NCBI GenBank assembly: GCA_036311565.1
Contig: JAXJPR010000029.1
Span: 1-64,000, forward strand
Direction of reading: 5' to 3'
Source: Fimousia sp036311565
GTDB lineage: Bacteria > Bacillota > Clostridia > Lachnospirales > Lachnospiraceae
Length of the DNA: 64,000 bases
Part shown: positions 43,721-52,438 of the stretch, one piece after another
Layout of the letters: each line of letters begins with the position of its first letter
How positions within the stretch are numbered: position 1 is the stretch's first letter
Translations under genes and position numbers: made by a program
The notes under the pieces: model-generated
Told to the model about the DNA's origin: nothing
Database searches by the model: none
Seen by the model: only the letters and a program-made list of their open reading frames with translations

Positions 43721-45259
43721 CTATTCTTCTTCGGCTTCTTCTGCTTCCTTTGCTTCTGCTTCTGCTTGTTTTCTTGCTTCTTCCATCATCTTAAGTTCAT
43801 TGGCACGGACCTGAATCAAGTGATTATATAATTCTTCATAGCGCTGTTTAGAAGCATTCCATGAGAAGTTTTTGTTCATTCCTCTTTCAATTAACTGATT
43901 CCATCTTCTCTTATTACTGAAGAATAATTCTTTTGCAAGATTAATTACATATAACATTTCATGTGCATTATAATTTGCAAATGAGAATCCATCACCAGTA
44001 TTATCTTCTTCATTGTAAGGAATAACTGTATCTTTTAAACCACCAGTTTCTCGAACGATTGGAGCGGTTCCATAACGGAAAGAAATAAGCTGGGTAAGTC
44101 CACAAGGTTCAAATCTGGATGGCATTAAAAATGCATCTGCTGCTCCATATAACTGACGTGCCAATTTATCAGAATAAAGAATATTAGCAGAAACCTGTTC
44201 TGGATATAAATTCTGATAATATCTGAACATGGCCTCATACTGTCCTTCTCCTGTTCCTACGATAACAAGCTGGGTATTTTCATCCAAAATGCCATCCATG
44301 ACCCGTTCAATCAAATCCAGACCTTTCTGATCTGTCAGTCTGGAAACTAAACCAATCATAAATTTATTCTTGTCAACTGGAAGCCCCAGCTGTTTTTGTA
44401 ATTCTAATTTATTTTTGAATTTTTTCTTACGGAAATCATCTTTGTTATAATTTACAAATAATGTTTTATCTGTCTCAGGATTATAAGCATCATAATCAAT
44501 TCCATTAACAATACCAGTTAAGTCATGACTTCTTGCATTCAAAATACCCTGAAGTCCTTCACCATATTCGAATGTCTTAATTTCTTCTGCATATGTATCA
44601 CTTACTGTTGTGATTGCATCTGCATAGACCAATCCACCTTTTAGCATATTACCATTTCTATAGAATTCTAATTTATCTGCTGTAAATAAACCATAATCCA
44701 ATCCTGTAATTGCCTGCATAGTATCAATATCCCAAACTCCCTGGAAACGAAGGTTATGAATGGTCATAACCGCTTTAATTCCATGATAGAATAAGTTTGC
44801 AGAAAATTCATTTTTTAAATAAACTGGAATCAATCCTGTTTGCCAGTCATGACAATGGATAACATCTGGTTTAAAATCAATAATTGGAAGAATAGATAAT
44901 ACAGCTTTACTAAAGAAGCTGAATTTTTCAATATCCCATCTCATATCATTTGAATATGGAGTGGATCCTCCAAAATACATAAGGTTATCAATAAAATAAT
45001 ATTTGATTCCATCTAATTCATATTCCATGATACCTACATGTACACTATTGTTAACACTTCCCTGGTTCGTATAATAATGAGTTATATATTTAAAGTCTTT
45101 TCTATATTTATCTGGAATGCATTCATAATTGGGGATTACCACACGCACATCCCATTCATTTTTATCGAATTCTTTTGGCAGCGCACCACATACATCTGCT
45201 AATCCACCTGTTTTAATAAATGGTACACACTCAGACGCTGCAAATAAAATTTTCTTCAT
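43721..45259 (-). CDS. glgA: Glycogen (starch) synthase
   Basis: A 512-aa GT5 ADP-glucose-dependent glucosyltransferase. It has the N-terminal KTGGLADVCGALPK substrate loop, HCHDWQTGLIPVYL, VSRLTDQKGLDLI and the C-terminal PSRFEPCGLTQLISFRYG nucleotide-binding motif. It elongates alpha-1,4-glucan storage polymer. No glgB, glgC, glgD or glgP lies adjacent. The last ~25 residues are Ala/Glu-rich (AEAEAKEAEEAEEE), a low-complexity tail beyond the normal enzyme end. Confidence 0.96.
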   Translation of the reverse strand: MKKILFAASECVPFIKTGGLADVCGALPKEFDKNEWDVRVVIPNYECIPDKYRKDFKYITHYYTNQGSVNNSVHVGIMEYELDGIKYYFIDNLMYFGGSTPYSNDMRWDIEKFSFFSKAVLSILPIIDFKPDVIHCHDWQTGLIPVYLKNEFSANLFYHGIKAVMTIHNLRFQGVWDIDTMQAITGLDYGLFTADKLEFYRNGNMLKGGLVYADAITTVSDTYAEEIKTFEYGEGLQGILNARSHDLTGIVNGIDYDAYNPETDKTLFVNYNKDDFRKKKFKNKLELQKQLGLPVDKNKFMIGLVSRLTDQKGLDLIERVMDGILDENTQLVIVGTGEGQYEAMFRYYQNLYPEQVSANILYSDKLARQLYGAADAFLMPSRFEPCGLTQLISFRYGTAPIVRETGGLKDTVIPYNEEDNTGDGFSFANYNAHEMLYVINLAKELFFSNKRRWNQLIERGMNKNFSWNASKQRYEELYNHLIQVRANELKMMEEARKQAEAEAKEAEEAEEE

Positions 45260-45346
45260 AATTTTTCCTCCTAATGATTTCTAACTAACACCCATATATT
45301 TTTCTTTTTTTGGATCTTCCCGCTACATACTTCACTGTTTATTATA

Positions 45347-45859
45347 TCAAATATCACAGATATTGTAAAATTCTTTTGCTTCTTCGGTATAATAATCTGC
45401 ACTCTCCCGATTGTGGGCAATTTCTTCTTCCGTTAACGGACGAACTGGCTTTGCTGGACTTCCAAATGCCAGATATCCATCTGGAATCACTGTATTTTGC
45501 GTCACCAAGGATCCTGCACCAATCATACAATGATTTCCTATTTGGGCTCCGTTTAAAATAATACTTCCCATTCCAATTAATGTATCATTTCCAATACTGC
45601 ATCCATGAAGCATTGCCTTATGACCTACCGTTACTCCTTCTCCAATTTCAATCGGTGTATCTACATCTACATGAAGAACACATCCATCCTGAATATTCGT
45701 TCGTTTTCCAATATGAATGGTTCCATTGTGTTCTTTCTTTGATGCACCCCTGACAACTGCATGATACCAGATGCTCACTTCTTCTTCAATTTTTACATCC
45801 CCTTTTACCACCGCATCCTCGGCAATCCATGTATGAGGATGAATGACTGCTTTTACCAT
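45347..45859 (-). CDS. Gamma-carbonic anhydrase family protein
   Basis: A 170-aa left-handed beta-helix hexapeptide protein. It has the repeats and residues of the YrdA/PaaY/gamma-CA group: VRGASKKEHNGTIHIGKRTNIQDG, then HVD, VTVGHKAMLHGCSIG and MGSIILNGAQIGNHCMIGAGS (quoted in parts), with His residues placed to bind zinc between trimer subunits. Real carbonic anhydrase activity is not proven for most such proteins. The start overlaps the Nudix gene by 7 nt, and GGAGG within the end of that gene serves it, so the two are translationally coupled. Confidence 0.88.
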   Translation of the reverse strand: MVKAVIHPHTWIAEDAVVKGDVKIEEEVSIWYHAVVRGASKKEHNGTIHIGKRTNIQDGCVLHVDVDTPIEIGEGVTVGHKAMLHGCSIGNDTLIGMGSIILNGAQIGNHCMIGAGSLVTQNTVIPDGYLAFGSPAKPVRPLTEEEIAHNRESADYYTEEAKEFYNICDI

Positions 45860-46416
45860 TTTATTTCCTCCAGTTTGTTATTTAACTTCTGATAAATGAT
45901 TTTCATCCATGGTTCATCAGAAATAGAAACCACATCTTTGACCGGCACCCAGCGTACACCACTATTCTCATCCGGTTTAGTATACAACTCTTGTGTATCA
46001 TCTGCTTCTAACAAAAATGTAGTATTTAAGTGAATATGAGGTGACACATATTTCCCTTTTTTCCAATGCCCATTTACACAAATTAGTTCCAAAGAAAATA
46101 TTTCTTCCTTTATTGCCTTTATATCTTTGATTCCCGTTTCTTCTTTTGCCTCTTTAACTGCTACATTTAAAAGATTTCCATCTCCATCAGCATGCCCTCC
46201 TGTCCAGGACCAGGAATCATAAATATTATGATAAATCATCAGTATTTTTGTTCCGTCTGGATTTACGATCCAGGAAGAACTCGTTACATGTGCAAATACA
46301 TTTTTTCTTGTTAAGATATCCGCAAACTCTTCCACATATTTTAGAAATACCTTTTTATCCTGATCCTCTTCGTCATTATAAGGCTGATAATTTTTAATTT
46401 GTTCTAATAACTCCAT
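45853..46416 (-). CDS. Nudix hydrolase
   Basis: A 187-aa protein. The Nudix box is GHADGDGNLLNVAV then KEAKEETGI, which keeps the EExG core but has Gly where the first Glu is usual and Lys for Arg. The N-terminal part (ILTRKNVFAHVTSSSWIVNP) and the HIHLNTTFLLEADD strand fit the fold. Nudix enzymes hydrolyse nucleoside-diphosphate-linked compounds; the substrate is unknown. It is the middle of a compact operon with the gamma-CA and PLC-like genes (4-nt gap upstream, 7-nt overlap downstream). Confidence 0.88.
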   Translation of the reverse strand: MELLEQIKNYQPYNDEEDQDKKVFLKYVEEFADILTRKNVFAHVTSSSWIVNPDGTKILMIYHNIYDSWSWTGGHADGDGNLLNVAVKEAKEETGIKDIKAIKEEIFSLELICVNGHWKKGKYVSPHIHLNTTFLLEADDTQELYTKPDENSGVRWVPVKDVVSISDEPWMKIIYQKLNNKLEEIKW

Positions 46417-46420
46417 GTTC

Positions 46421-47113
46421 TTATTCCCTTTCGGATATCATCTCCACGAACTCTTCTGAAACATCTTCTAAAAATTTACATAACCGTTTTTTTGAAAATA
46501 CCAAAATTTCATTTTCTTTTTCTCTGTCACAGGTAGTCATAATTCTTTTCAATTCTCCCATAACCTTCGTCAATTCTTTTGGCTTAACTTCTTTGATCGG
46601 ACACCATGCCTGCTGTGTATAATCCACATCCAGCCGAATGTTATATTTATCAATAAAATAATTATTCAACCTGGAATAATCTCCATAATAGTATTCCCCG
46701 GAAAAAAATTTTTCTCTGGATACCCATTCACCACTTTTTCCAATTCGTACCTTTGTAATGTCTTTCTTTTTCGTTTGAACAACACCATTGTCATCATAAA
46801 ATGTTACCATATCCGGCCAATATCTGGTAACGAACTGCTCATCTAAATATAGATGCGCATAATATCCCAACACGACCGGATGTTCCAGCATATGTCCATA
46901 TTTTTTTAGAAAGCGGGATAAATCTGGAATAATTGCCATTTGATCCAAGGTATTGGGATCCCAAAAATGAGACGTTACTTTTTCCATTTTCTGCTTAGTA
47001 TCTGGCAGTAAATTTCCTGCAATAAATGCTTTTTTCCATTTACCTTTCTTCTCCTGCTCCATTTTCTTAAGTATTAAATTTGCTTCTGCCATGTGCATAA
47101 TATACCCAGGCAT
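46421..47113 (-). CDS. Zinc-dependent phospholipase C-like / HD-like hydrolase family protein
   Basis: A 230-aa protein beginning PGYIMHMAEANLIL, with IAGNLLPDTK (Asp38), SHFWDP (His49) and VVLGYYAHLYLDEQF (about 85-97). These His/Asp positions resemble the zinc phospholipase C/S1-P1-like fold (PF00882-type) found in many uncharacterised Firmicutes proteins. No signal peptide is seen, so it is probably cytoplasmic and not a toxin-like phospholipase. AGAGGGG supports the ATG at 47113; the frame is open to 47164. It follows the HAD gene by 20 nt. Confidence 0.7.
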   Translation of the reverse strand: MPGYIMHMAEANLILKKMEQEKKGKWKKAFIAGNLLPDTKQKMEKVTSHFWDPNTLDQMAIIPDLSRFLKKYGHMLEHPVVLGYYAHLYLDEQFVTRYWPDMVTFYDDNGVVQTKKKDITKVRIGKSGEWVSREKFFSGEYYYGDYSRLNNYFIDKYNIRLDVDYTQQAWCPIKEVKPKELTKVMGELKRIMTTCDREKENEILVFSKKRLCKFLEDVSEEFVEMISERE

Positions 47114-47133
47114 ATTTTTCCCCTCTTTCTTTT

Positions 47134-47778
47134 TTATAACAGCTTCATTAAGTCTTCCAAACAATCTGCCTTTTTATACAACATTTTGCTTAATTTTTCA
47201 TCTGGCCTGGTTAAATCCGGAACCATAATTACTTTTGTTCCTGCCCGATATGCTGACAAAACACCATTTGGTGCATCTTCTACGGCAATACAATTTTCTG
47301 GTTTTTCTCCTAACTGCTGACATGCATGCAGATATACATCTGGATAGGGTTTTCCATTCTCCACATCTGGCGCACAGATAATCTGATCGAATAAATTCAG
47401 CAGATCTACAGCTTTTAAATAACTGCTGGCACGCTCATAATCACTTGCCGTGGCTACAGCAAGTTTATATCCTTTTTCTTTTAATGATGTTAATACATGA
47501 TCCACCCCTGGCATCTTCTCTATGCCATGCTTTTTTAATCTTTCTTCCATAATTTCTTTTCGTTTCATGCGAATCTGTGTATATGGAAAATCCTTCCCAA
47601 ACATCTCCTTTAACATGGGTTCAGCAAATTTGCTTGCCAGGCTTCTTAATAATAGCGCATGTTCTTTTGTAAATTCTGAAACCCCCAAAGCATGGGCTGC
47701 CTGAGTCCAGGCCACCACAAAGTGCTTTTCTGTGTCAATAATCGTCCCATCCATATCAAATATGACTGCTTTTACCAT
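47134..47778 (-). CDS. HAD-family phosphatase, beta-phosphoglucomutase-like
   Basis: A 214-aa HAD subfamily IA protein. It has FDMDGTIIDTE (nucleophile Asp8 and acid/base Asp10), VATASDY (Thr/Ser motif II), a Lys near GKPYPDVY (motif III) and AVEDAPNG (motif IV). The helical cap lies between residues 15 and 85. It could be a sugar-phosphate phosphatase or beta-phosphoglucomutase. It is first in a likely four-gene operon running down to the gamma-carbonic anhydrase gene. GAGGAG precedes the ATG. Confidence 0.92.
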   Translation of the reverse strand: MVKAVIFDMDGTIIDTEKHFVVAWTQAAHALGVSEFTKEHALLLRSLASKFAEPMLKEMFGKDFPYTQIRMKRKEIMEERLKKHGIEKMPGVDHVLTSLKEKGYKLAVATASDYERASSYLKAVDLLNLFDQIICAPDVENGKPYPDVYLHACQQLGEKPENCIAVEDAPNGVLSAYRAGTKVIMVPDLTRPDEKLSKMLYKKADCLEDLMKLL

Positions 47779-47888
47779 GATTTCGCTCCTCGTGTAGTAA
47801 TCTTATTGATATTATACAATATTTTTGAAACATTATGGCATAATGATTTTCTGTTTTTCTCTTATTTGTTATGTCAAACCGTATAGAG

Positions 47889-47941
47889 CAAAAAAGAAGC
47901 TTTTTACTTCTTGCATAAATACAAAGTAAAAAGCTTCTTTC
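47889..47941 (-). terminator. Strong terminator of hpf
   Basis: Perfect 17-bp arms (47893-47909 and 47924-47940) with a 14-nt loop, flanked by an A-run that gives Ts on the minus strand. Confidence 0.85.
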
Positions 47942-47963
47942 TTATGTTTCGTGGCTTATTGTT

Positions 47964-48494
47964 TTAAAATTCCGGTTCAATTAAACCAAATGTACCATCT
48001 TTTCTTTTGTAAACTACGTTTACTTCGAATGTATCTGCATTACGGAAAACGAAGAATGTATGTCCGATCAATTCCATCTGTACACAAGCTTCCTCTACAT
48101 CCATAGGCTTGATTGCAAATTTCTTGCTGCGGATAATTTTAATTTCTTCATCCTGAGCATCATCATCCACTTCGAAAAATTCTTTTTTGAATTCTGTTCC
48201 AGTCAGTTTCTGATTCATTAATTTAGTTTTGTATCTGCGAATTTGACGTTCGATGATATCTACAACCAAATCAATGGATACATACATATCAGAACTATCC
48301 TGTTCTGCTCTTACAACTTGTCCCTTCATAGGAATTGTTACTTCGATTTTTTGTCTATTTCTTTCAACACTCAAAGTAACAAATATTTCTGTGTCTTCTG
48401 TAAAAAATTTGTCAAGTTTACTCAACTTCGTTTCCACTGCTGTACGAATTCCATCCGTTACCTCGATGTTTTTTCCGCTAATAATAAAACGCAT
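47964..48494 (-). CDS. hpf: Long-form ribosome hibernation promoting factor
   Basis: A 176-aa protein. Residues 1-100 form the HPF/YfiA ribosome-binding domain (RFIISGKNIEVTDGIRTAVETKL in parts, with a SKLDKFF turn). Residues about 118-176 are the C-terminal dimerisation domain (EVDDDAQDEEIKIIRSKKF...GTFGLIEPEF). Long HPF alone forms 100S ribosome dimers in stationary phase in Firmicutes. AAAGGAG precedes the ATG. It often neighbours secA, which is not seen here. Confidence 0.95.
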   Translation of the reverse strand: MRFIISGKNIEVTDGIRTAVETKLSKLDKFFTEDTEIFVTLSVERNRQKIEVTIPMKGQVVRAEQDSSDMYVSIDLVVDIIERQIRRYKTKLMNQKLTGTEFKKEFFEVDDDAQDEEIKIIRSKKFAIKPMDVEEACVQMELIGHTFFVFRNADTFEVNVVYKRKDGTFGLIEPEF

Positions 48495-48692
48495 ATCAAC
48501 CAGCTCCTTTGTTCTAAGATATGTTTATTATATCATATCCGGCCAATTTTTCCAACGATTAACCTTCTGGGAATCAAAGACTTTTGAATTTTTCATCTAA
48601 TTACGTCTATTATATTTTATTTTCAATCAATTTTACTTTTTTTTCAATATTAAGAAAATATTAATCGTTTGTTAAAAAGTGTTTTTTATTAA

Positions 48693-48835
48693 TTTTCCAC
48701 AAAACGTATGTTTCTTTTTTGTGAAAAAGATATCCACGAAAAACACCGAATTTTTGTGGATAATGTGGATAACTTTGTGTATAACCCATTTTCCGCTTAA
48801 AAAAGCCATTTATTTCATTCACACAACGTGGATAA
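48693..48835. promoter_or_regulatory. Cluster of DnaA-box-like 9-mers
   Basis: Three close, same-orientation sites match TTATNCACA on the minus strand: 48755-48763 and 48764-48772 (both TGTGGATAA on the plus strand) and 48776-48784 (TGTGTATAA). One-mismatch or weaker sites lie at 48693-48701 (TTTTCCACA), 48730-48738 (ATATCCACG) and 48827-48835 (CGTGGATAA). A very AT-rich tract lies directly to the left. dnaA, dnaN and rpmH are not adjacent. Confidence 0.6.
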
Positions 48836-48961
48836 AAAGTGTGTAATATCTGAATAATTTATTTTTCTATGTCGAACTTAGAGATTTTTACCAAATTTTT
48901 GACATAGCATTAATTTTTGAATTTTCTGACGATTCATTTTCATTTTTTCTACAATTTAATT

Positions 48962-49001
48962 AACAATATTGTTGAATTTTTCCCACAAAATCAGTTATAG
49001 T
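48962..49001 (+). promoter_or_regulatory. Palindrome over the MATE-gene promoter
   Basis: AACAATATTGTT (48962-48973) is a perfect palindrome touching the -35 TTGAAT (48972-48977). An 18-bp spacer leads to TATAGT (48996-49001), 44 nt before the chosen ATG. It may be a repressor site, for example of the MarR or TetR kind; no such gene is adjacent. Confidence 0.45.
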
Positions 49002-49045
49002 AGTACGTGGCTCATACAAGATCGAAAAAATCGGAGGAAAATACT

Positions 49046-50407
49046 ATGGAAAATAATATGACCCAGGGCTCAATTGCAAAACATCTTTTATTTTTTGCAA
49101 TCCCTGTTTTTTTAGGAAGTTTATTCCAACAATTTTATACCATGGTAGATACCATGATCGTTGGACGTTTTGTTAGTGTAAAGGCTTTAGCTGCCGTTGG
49201 AGCTACCAGTTCCATTACCTTTCTGACCGTTGGATTCGTCATCGGAATTACTACCGGATTTGGAATTTCCATTGCCCAGGCATATGGGTCCCAGGATATT
49301 CCTGAATTAAAAAAGGCAATCGGTTCCAGTTTTATTCTAAGCGCAGTCATGCTTGTTATTATGACTGTAGGTATAACTGCTCTGCTTCCTTTGATTCTGA
49401 AACTTTTACACACACCAGAAAACATTTATGATGATTCTTATATTTATATTTTCATCTATACCTTAGGTCTGGTCGGTCCTATGATGTACAATTTAATTGC
49501 ATCTATTTTAAGAGCATTGGGAGATTCTAAAACACCCTTATACTTTTTAATTTTTTCTTCAATATTAAATATTGTTTTAGACTTAACTTTCATCTTAAAA
49601 TTTCATTGGGGAGTTGCTGGTGCATCCTTCGCTACCGTTTTATCACAGTTAATTTCTGGAATTATGTGTTTTGTTTATGCAACAAAGCATTACAAAATGT
49701 TGAGACTAACTGGTGAATTTTTTCTTATTGACTTTTCCTTATGGAAGAAAATGATGGGAATGGGAATTCCAATGGCATTGCAATATTGTGTAACCGCCTT
49801 AGGGGCCATGGTATTACAGACAAAAACAAACTCTTTTGGCTACATTGCAGTAGCTGCTTTTACTGCCGCCAATAAATTAGAATCTTTGTCCATACAGCCA
49901 TTTATTGCACTGGGAAGTGCAATTGCCACCTATACTGGACAAAATCTGGGTGCTGGGAAATTCGATCGCATTCGCCAGGGTACAAAGACAGGATTTTTGT
50001 ATACCCTTATCATAAGTATTGCCTTAGCAGTCATTATCCACCTGATTGGTCCATCCATTGTCAAAATGTTCTTATCCACAGATACACCAGAAATCATTCC
50101 ACAGATTATGGAATATGCCGATATCTACCTGTTGCTTATGATTTCATGCTACATTCCTCTTGGTATGATTTTCTTATACCGAAATGCACTTCAAGGTATG
50201 GGAAATGGATTTATCCCATTTTTAGGTGGTATTTTAGAACTTATCTGCCGGTCCATTGCAGCTTTGTTTTTAACTGGACCATTTGGTTTCTGGGGAATCG
50301 CTGCTGCCGGTCCATTGGCATGGATTGGAGCTGGAATTCCTCTTTGCATTATTTATCATATTGATATTAAAAAAAGAGAAAAACGTTTGATTGCTGTGAA
50401 TGCTTAA
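49046..50407 (+). CDS. MATE-family multidrug/cation efflux transporter
   Basis: A 453-aa integral membrane protein with about twelve helices in two homologous halves. It has the MATE features PVFLGSLFQQFYTMVDTMIVGRF (in parts) near residues 20-45, ATSSITFLTVGF, and the second-half repeat IPMALQYCVTALGAMVLQT. It is a Na+- or H+-coupled exporter of drugs or metabolites; the substrate cannot be inferred. The frame opens at a GTG at 49007, but GGAGG is correctly spaced to the ATG at 49046. It is a single-gene unit with a strong terminator. Confidence 0.93.
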   Translation: MENNMTQGSIAKHLLFFAIPVFLGSLFQQFYTMVDTMIVGRFVSVKALAAVGATSSITFLTVGFVIGITTGFGISIAQAYGSQDIPELKKAIGSSFILSAVMLVIMTVGITALLPLILKLLHTPENIYDDSYIYIFIYTLGLVGPMMYNLIASILRALGDSKTPLYFLIFSSILNIVLDLTFILKFHWGVAGASFATVLSQLISGIMCFVYATKHYKMLRLTGEFFLIDFSLWKKMMGMGIPMALQYCVTALGAMVLQTKTNSFGYIAVAAFTAANKLESLSIQPFIALGSAIATYTGQNLGAGKFDRIRQGTKTGFLYTLIISIALAVIIHLIGPSIVKMFLSTDTPEIIPQIMEYADIYLLLMISCYIPLGMIFLYRNALQGMGNGFIPFLGGILELICRSIAALFLTGPFGFWGIAAAGPLAWIGAGIPLCIIYHIDIKKREKRLIAVNA

Positions 50408-50413
50408 GAATGG

Positions 50414-50468
50414 AAAAAAGGATACAAATAACAATTTATAATGGTTGTTATTTTATATCCTTTTTCTT
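50414..50468. terminator. Bidirectional terminator after the MATE gene
   Basis: A long stem of AAAAAGGATA plus CAAATAACAA pairs with TTGTTATTTT plus ATATCCTTTTT around a short loop. It lies between convergent genes and ends in Ts. Confidence 0.75.
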
Positions 50469-50473
50469 TTCAT

Positions 50474-50836
50474 TTATCTTTCTGTATTTTTTTGCAGTGC
50501 CATAGCGGCCTCTTCTTTTGTATATCCCAACTCTTTCATATTCTCAAGATATGTTTGAATAACAATATCCGCCATCTCTTTTCGATAATCATCAATCTTT
50601 TTTTGATCTTTTGTTATACACCGTCCAGTTGTACGATTGGTAATAATAAGTCCTTCCTGGTCCAATGCTGCAAGAGCCCGCTGCATAGTATTAGGATTCA
50701 CCCCTGCTTCCTTTGCCAATTCCCGTACACTTGGTAATTTCTCCCCACATATAAAATCTCCTGACACAATCTGTTTGCCCAAATGTTCTTTTAGCTGGAT
50801 CCAAATCGGTCTATCTTCATTAATCTTCCATTCCAT
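50474..50836 (-). CDS. GntR-family regulator, YtrA subfamily
   Basis: A 120-aa protein consisting of a GntR winged helix (about 8-75: WIQLKEHLGKQIVSGDFICG and LPSVRELAKEAGVNPNTMQR) and the short helical YtrA-type C-terminal tail. Such regulators typically repress an ABC transporter operon that includes themselves. It is the third gene after the ATPase and permease. The inverted repeat in front of that operon (52357-52392) is the likely operator. Confidence 0.9.
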   Translation of the reverse strand: MEWKINEDRPIWIQLKEHLGKQIVSGDFICGEKLPSVRELAKEAGVNPNTMQRALAALDQEGLIITNRTTGRCITKDQKKIDDYRKEMADIVIQTYLENMKELGYTKEEAAMALQKNTER

Positions 50837-50852
50837 CTTATTTTCCTTCTCT

Positions 50853-51611
50853 TTATTCTAAATTCAACCGTTTTCTGAGAATAAATTCTGTAATTGCGTG
50901 GTATACGATAATAAGCACAATGGTAAGAACAAGCATAAGAATACTATAGACCAAATCTTCTAACATCATATTATCCAATATGTCAATAATAAAACCTTCT
51001 ATCGTTCCAACAATACCGGATAACACAATATACGACACAAAAGAAAAAACAAAACGATTCTTATTACTTAAATGACCAATGGCCATTGCTGCATATGCTT
51101 CATATATTCCTGATATAATACTAAGTATGATTATAAACATCTGGAGTATCATATCTATGATAAATTCTGAATTAATTACGATCATAGAAGAAATTTCATT
51201 TACAAAGTCTTTTACTTCCTGGTAACTAAAAGCTCCCAAGGCCATAAAAGATGCTACAATCCCTGCTGTTATCACACTTCCCAGACTAATTAAGAATGAG
51301 CTGATACTTTTTGATAAAATCAGACTTCTAATAGAAACTGGCAAAGTAAACATCAAATATCCTTCTTCTTTTAACAATCCATTCCAAAACCTTTGAATCA
51401 CAAAGATAATATTCAGGACAAAGATCGCTAAAAATATGGAAAATAGAACTAATATTAATATCCCGCTCATTCCTTCATCAAACATTGGTGCCATAAATCC
51501 AAAATATGTCTGAATTCCATATATCAGACCTATGATAATGACTGTAATCCATAATGGCACCATCGTTTTTCCCATGGCCTTTAAATCATATTTTATTAAC
51601 TTTCCTAACAT
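50853..51611 (-). CDS. ABC transporter permease
   Basis: A 253-aa membrane protein with about six helices, the ABC-2-like permease partner of the upstream ATPase. Its first helix follows MLGKLIKYDLKAMGKTMVPL, a pattern common in YtrC/D-like permeases of Gram-positive antibiotic-response operons. The frame is open to 51680, but GGAGGG precedes the ATG at 51611, one nucleotide after the ATPase stop codon. It probably exports or senses a cell-envelope-active compound (inference from family). Confidence 0.82.
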   Translation of the reverse strand: MLGKLIKYDLKAMGKTMVPLWITVIIIGLIYGIQTYFGFMAPMFDEGMSGILILVLFSIFLAIFVLNIIFVIQRFWNGLLKEEGYLMFTLPVSIRSLILSKSISSFLISLGSVITAGIVASFMALGAFSYQEVKDFVNEISSMIVINSEFIIDMILQMFIIILSIISGIYEAYAAMAIGHLSNKNRFVFSFVSYIVLSGIVGTIEGFIIDILDNMMLEDLVYSILMLVLTIVLIIVYHAITEFILRKRLNLE

Positions 51612-51612
51612 C

Positions 51613-52332
51613 TTACTTCCCTCCTGTATATGCCTCTGCACGGAACAATTCTCTGAATAAGCCGTCAATAGATTTTCCACTTTCTTCTCTTAAGTCATCC
51701 ACCTGAGCATACTTTAAAATATCCCCTTTTTGAATAAAAATGACTTCATCCAGAATCTTCTCAATGTCTGCAATTAGATGAGTAGAAATCAATACCGTAC
51801 CTTCTTCATTATAATTATTCAGGATTGTATCTAAGATAAAATCTCTGGCTGCTGGATCCACACCTGCAATTGGCTCATCTAATAAATACAATTTGGCCTT
51901 TCTGCTCATTACCAAAATCAATTGTACTTTTTCTTTATTCCCTTTTGATAATTTTTTCATCTTATCCTTAACAGAAATACCGAGAGTCTCACACATTGCT
52001 TCTGCTTTTTTACAATCAAAGTCTTTATAAAAATCTTCGAAAAAATCAAATAAATCTTTTACTTTCATCCAATCTGCAAAATACATCTTATCCGGAAGAT
52101 AACTAATGATGGATTTACTTTCAATACCAGGTACTTTACCATCTATTAAGACTTCTCCTTTTGTTGGCTGGAGCAATCCATTTAAGATCTTAATTAACGT
52201 TGTCTTCCCTGATCCATTTGGTCCTAATAACCCAATAATTCTTCCACTCCCAATAGTAATCGACACATCTTTTAATGCTTCTTTGTTCCCATACTTTTTC
52301 TGCAAATGACTGCATCTTACTAATTCCTGCAT
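51613..52332 (-). CDS. ABC transporter ATP-binding protein, YtrB-like
   Basis: A 239-aa ATPase. It has Walker A GPNGSGKTT (about 36-44), the degenerate signature LSKGNKEKVQ in place of LSGGQ, Walker B LYLLDEPIAGVD and the H-loop STHLIAD. The LSKG signature is usual for this drug-export/YtrB-type branch. It is first gene of the operon with the permease and GntR regulator. SD GGAAGG precedes the ATG. Confidence 0.92.
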   Translation of the reverse strand: MQELVRCSHLQKKYGNKEALKDVSITIGSGRIIGLLGPNGSGKTTLIKILNGLLQPTKGEVLIDGKVPGIESKSIISYLPDKMYFADWMKVKDLFDFFEDFYKDFDCKKAEAMCETLGISVKDKMKKLSKGNKEKVQLILVMSRKAKLYLLDEPIAGVDPAARDFILDTILNNYNEEGTVLISTHLIADIEKILDEVIFIQKGDILKYAQVDDLREESGKSIDGLFRELFRAEAYTGGK

Positions 52333-52356
52333 AATTTCCTTCCTTTCTTCTCTCTT

Positions 52357-52392
52357 TATATTATTGTATCAATTGCTTAATACAATAATATA
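52357..52392 (-). promoter_or_regulatory. 13-bp inverted repeat overlapping the ABC operon promoter
   Basis: Perfect arms TATATTATTGTAT (52357-52369) and ATACAATAATATA (52380-52392) flank a 10-nt spacer. On the minus strand TTGTAT (52385-52380), 16 bp and TAATAT (52363-52358) form a promoter inside the repeat. A bound dimer would block it. YtrA-type GntR binding is the likely function. Confidence 0.6.
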
Positions 52393-52438
52393 GTAATTTG
52401 GGGAAATTGTCAATTAGTTTGCTATGATTTCTCGAAAC

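Larger units (their letters stand above)
48495..49045. other. 550-bp AT-rich intergenic region between hpf and MATE gene
   Basis: No gene was found. 48600-48690 is extremely AT-rich. 48693-48835 holds DnaA-box-like 9-mers. 48962-49001 holds a palindrome and promoter for the MATE gene. No rRNA, tRNA or T-box element was recognised. Confidence 0.7.

Noticed and set aside
48600..48840. Chromosomal oriC
   Set aside because: No dnaA, dnaN or rpmH is adjacent, and the strand bias of genes does not change across the site. It is kept only as a DnaA-box cluster.
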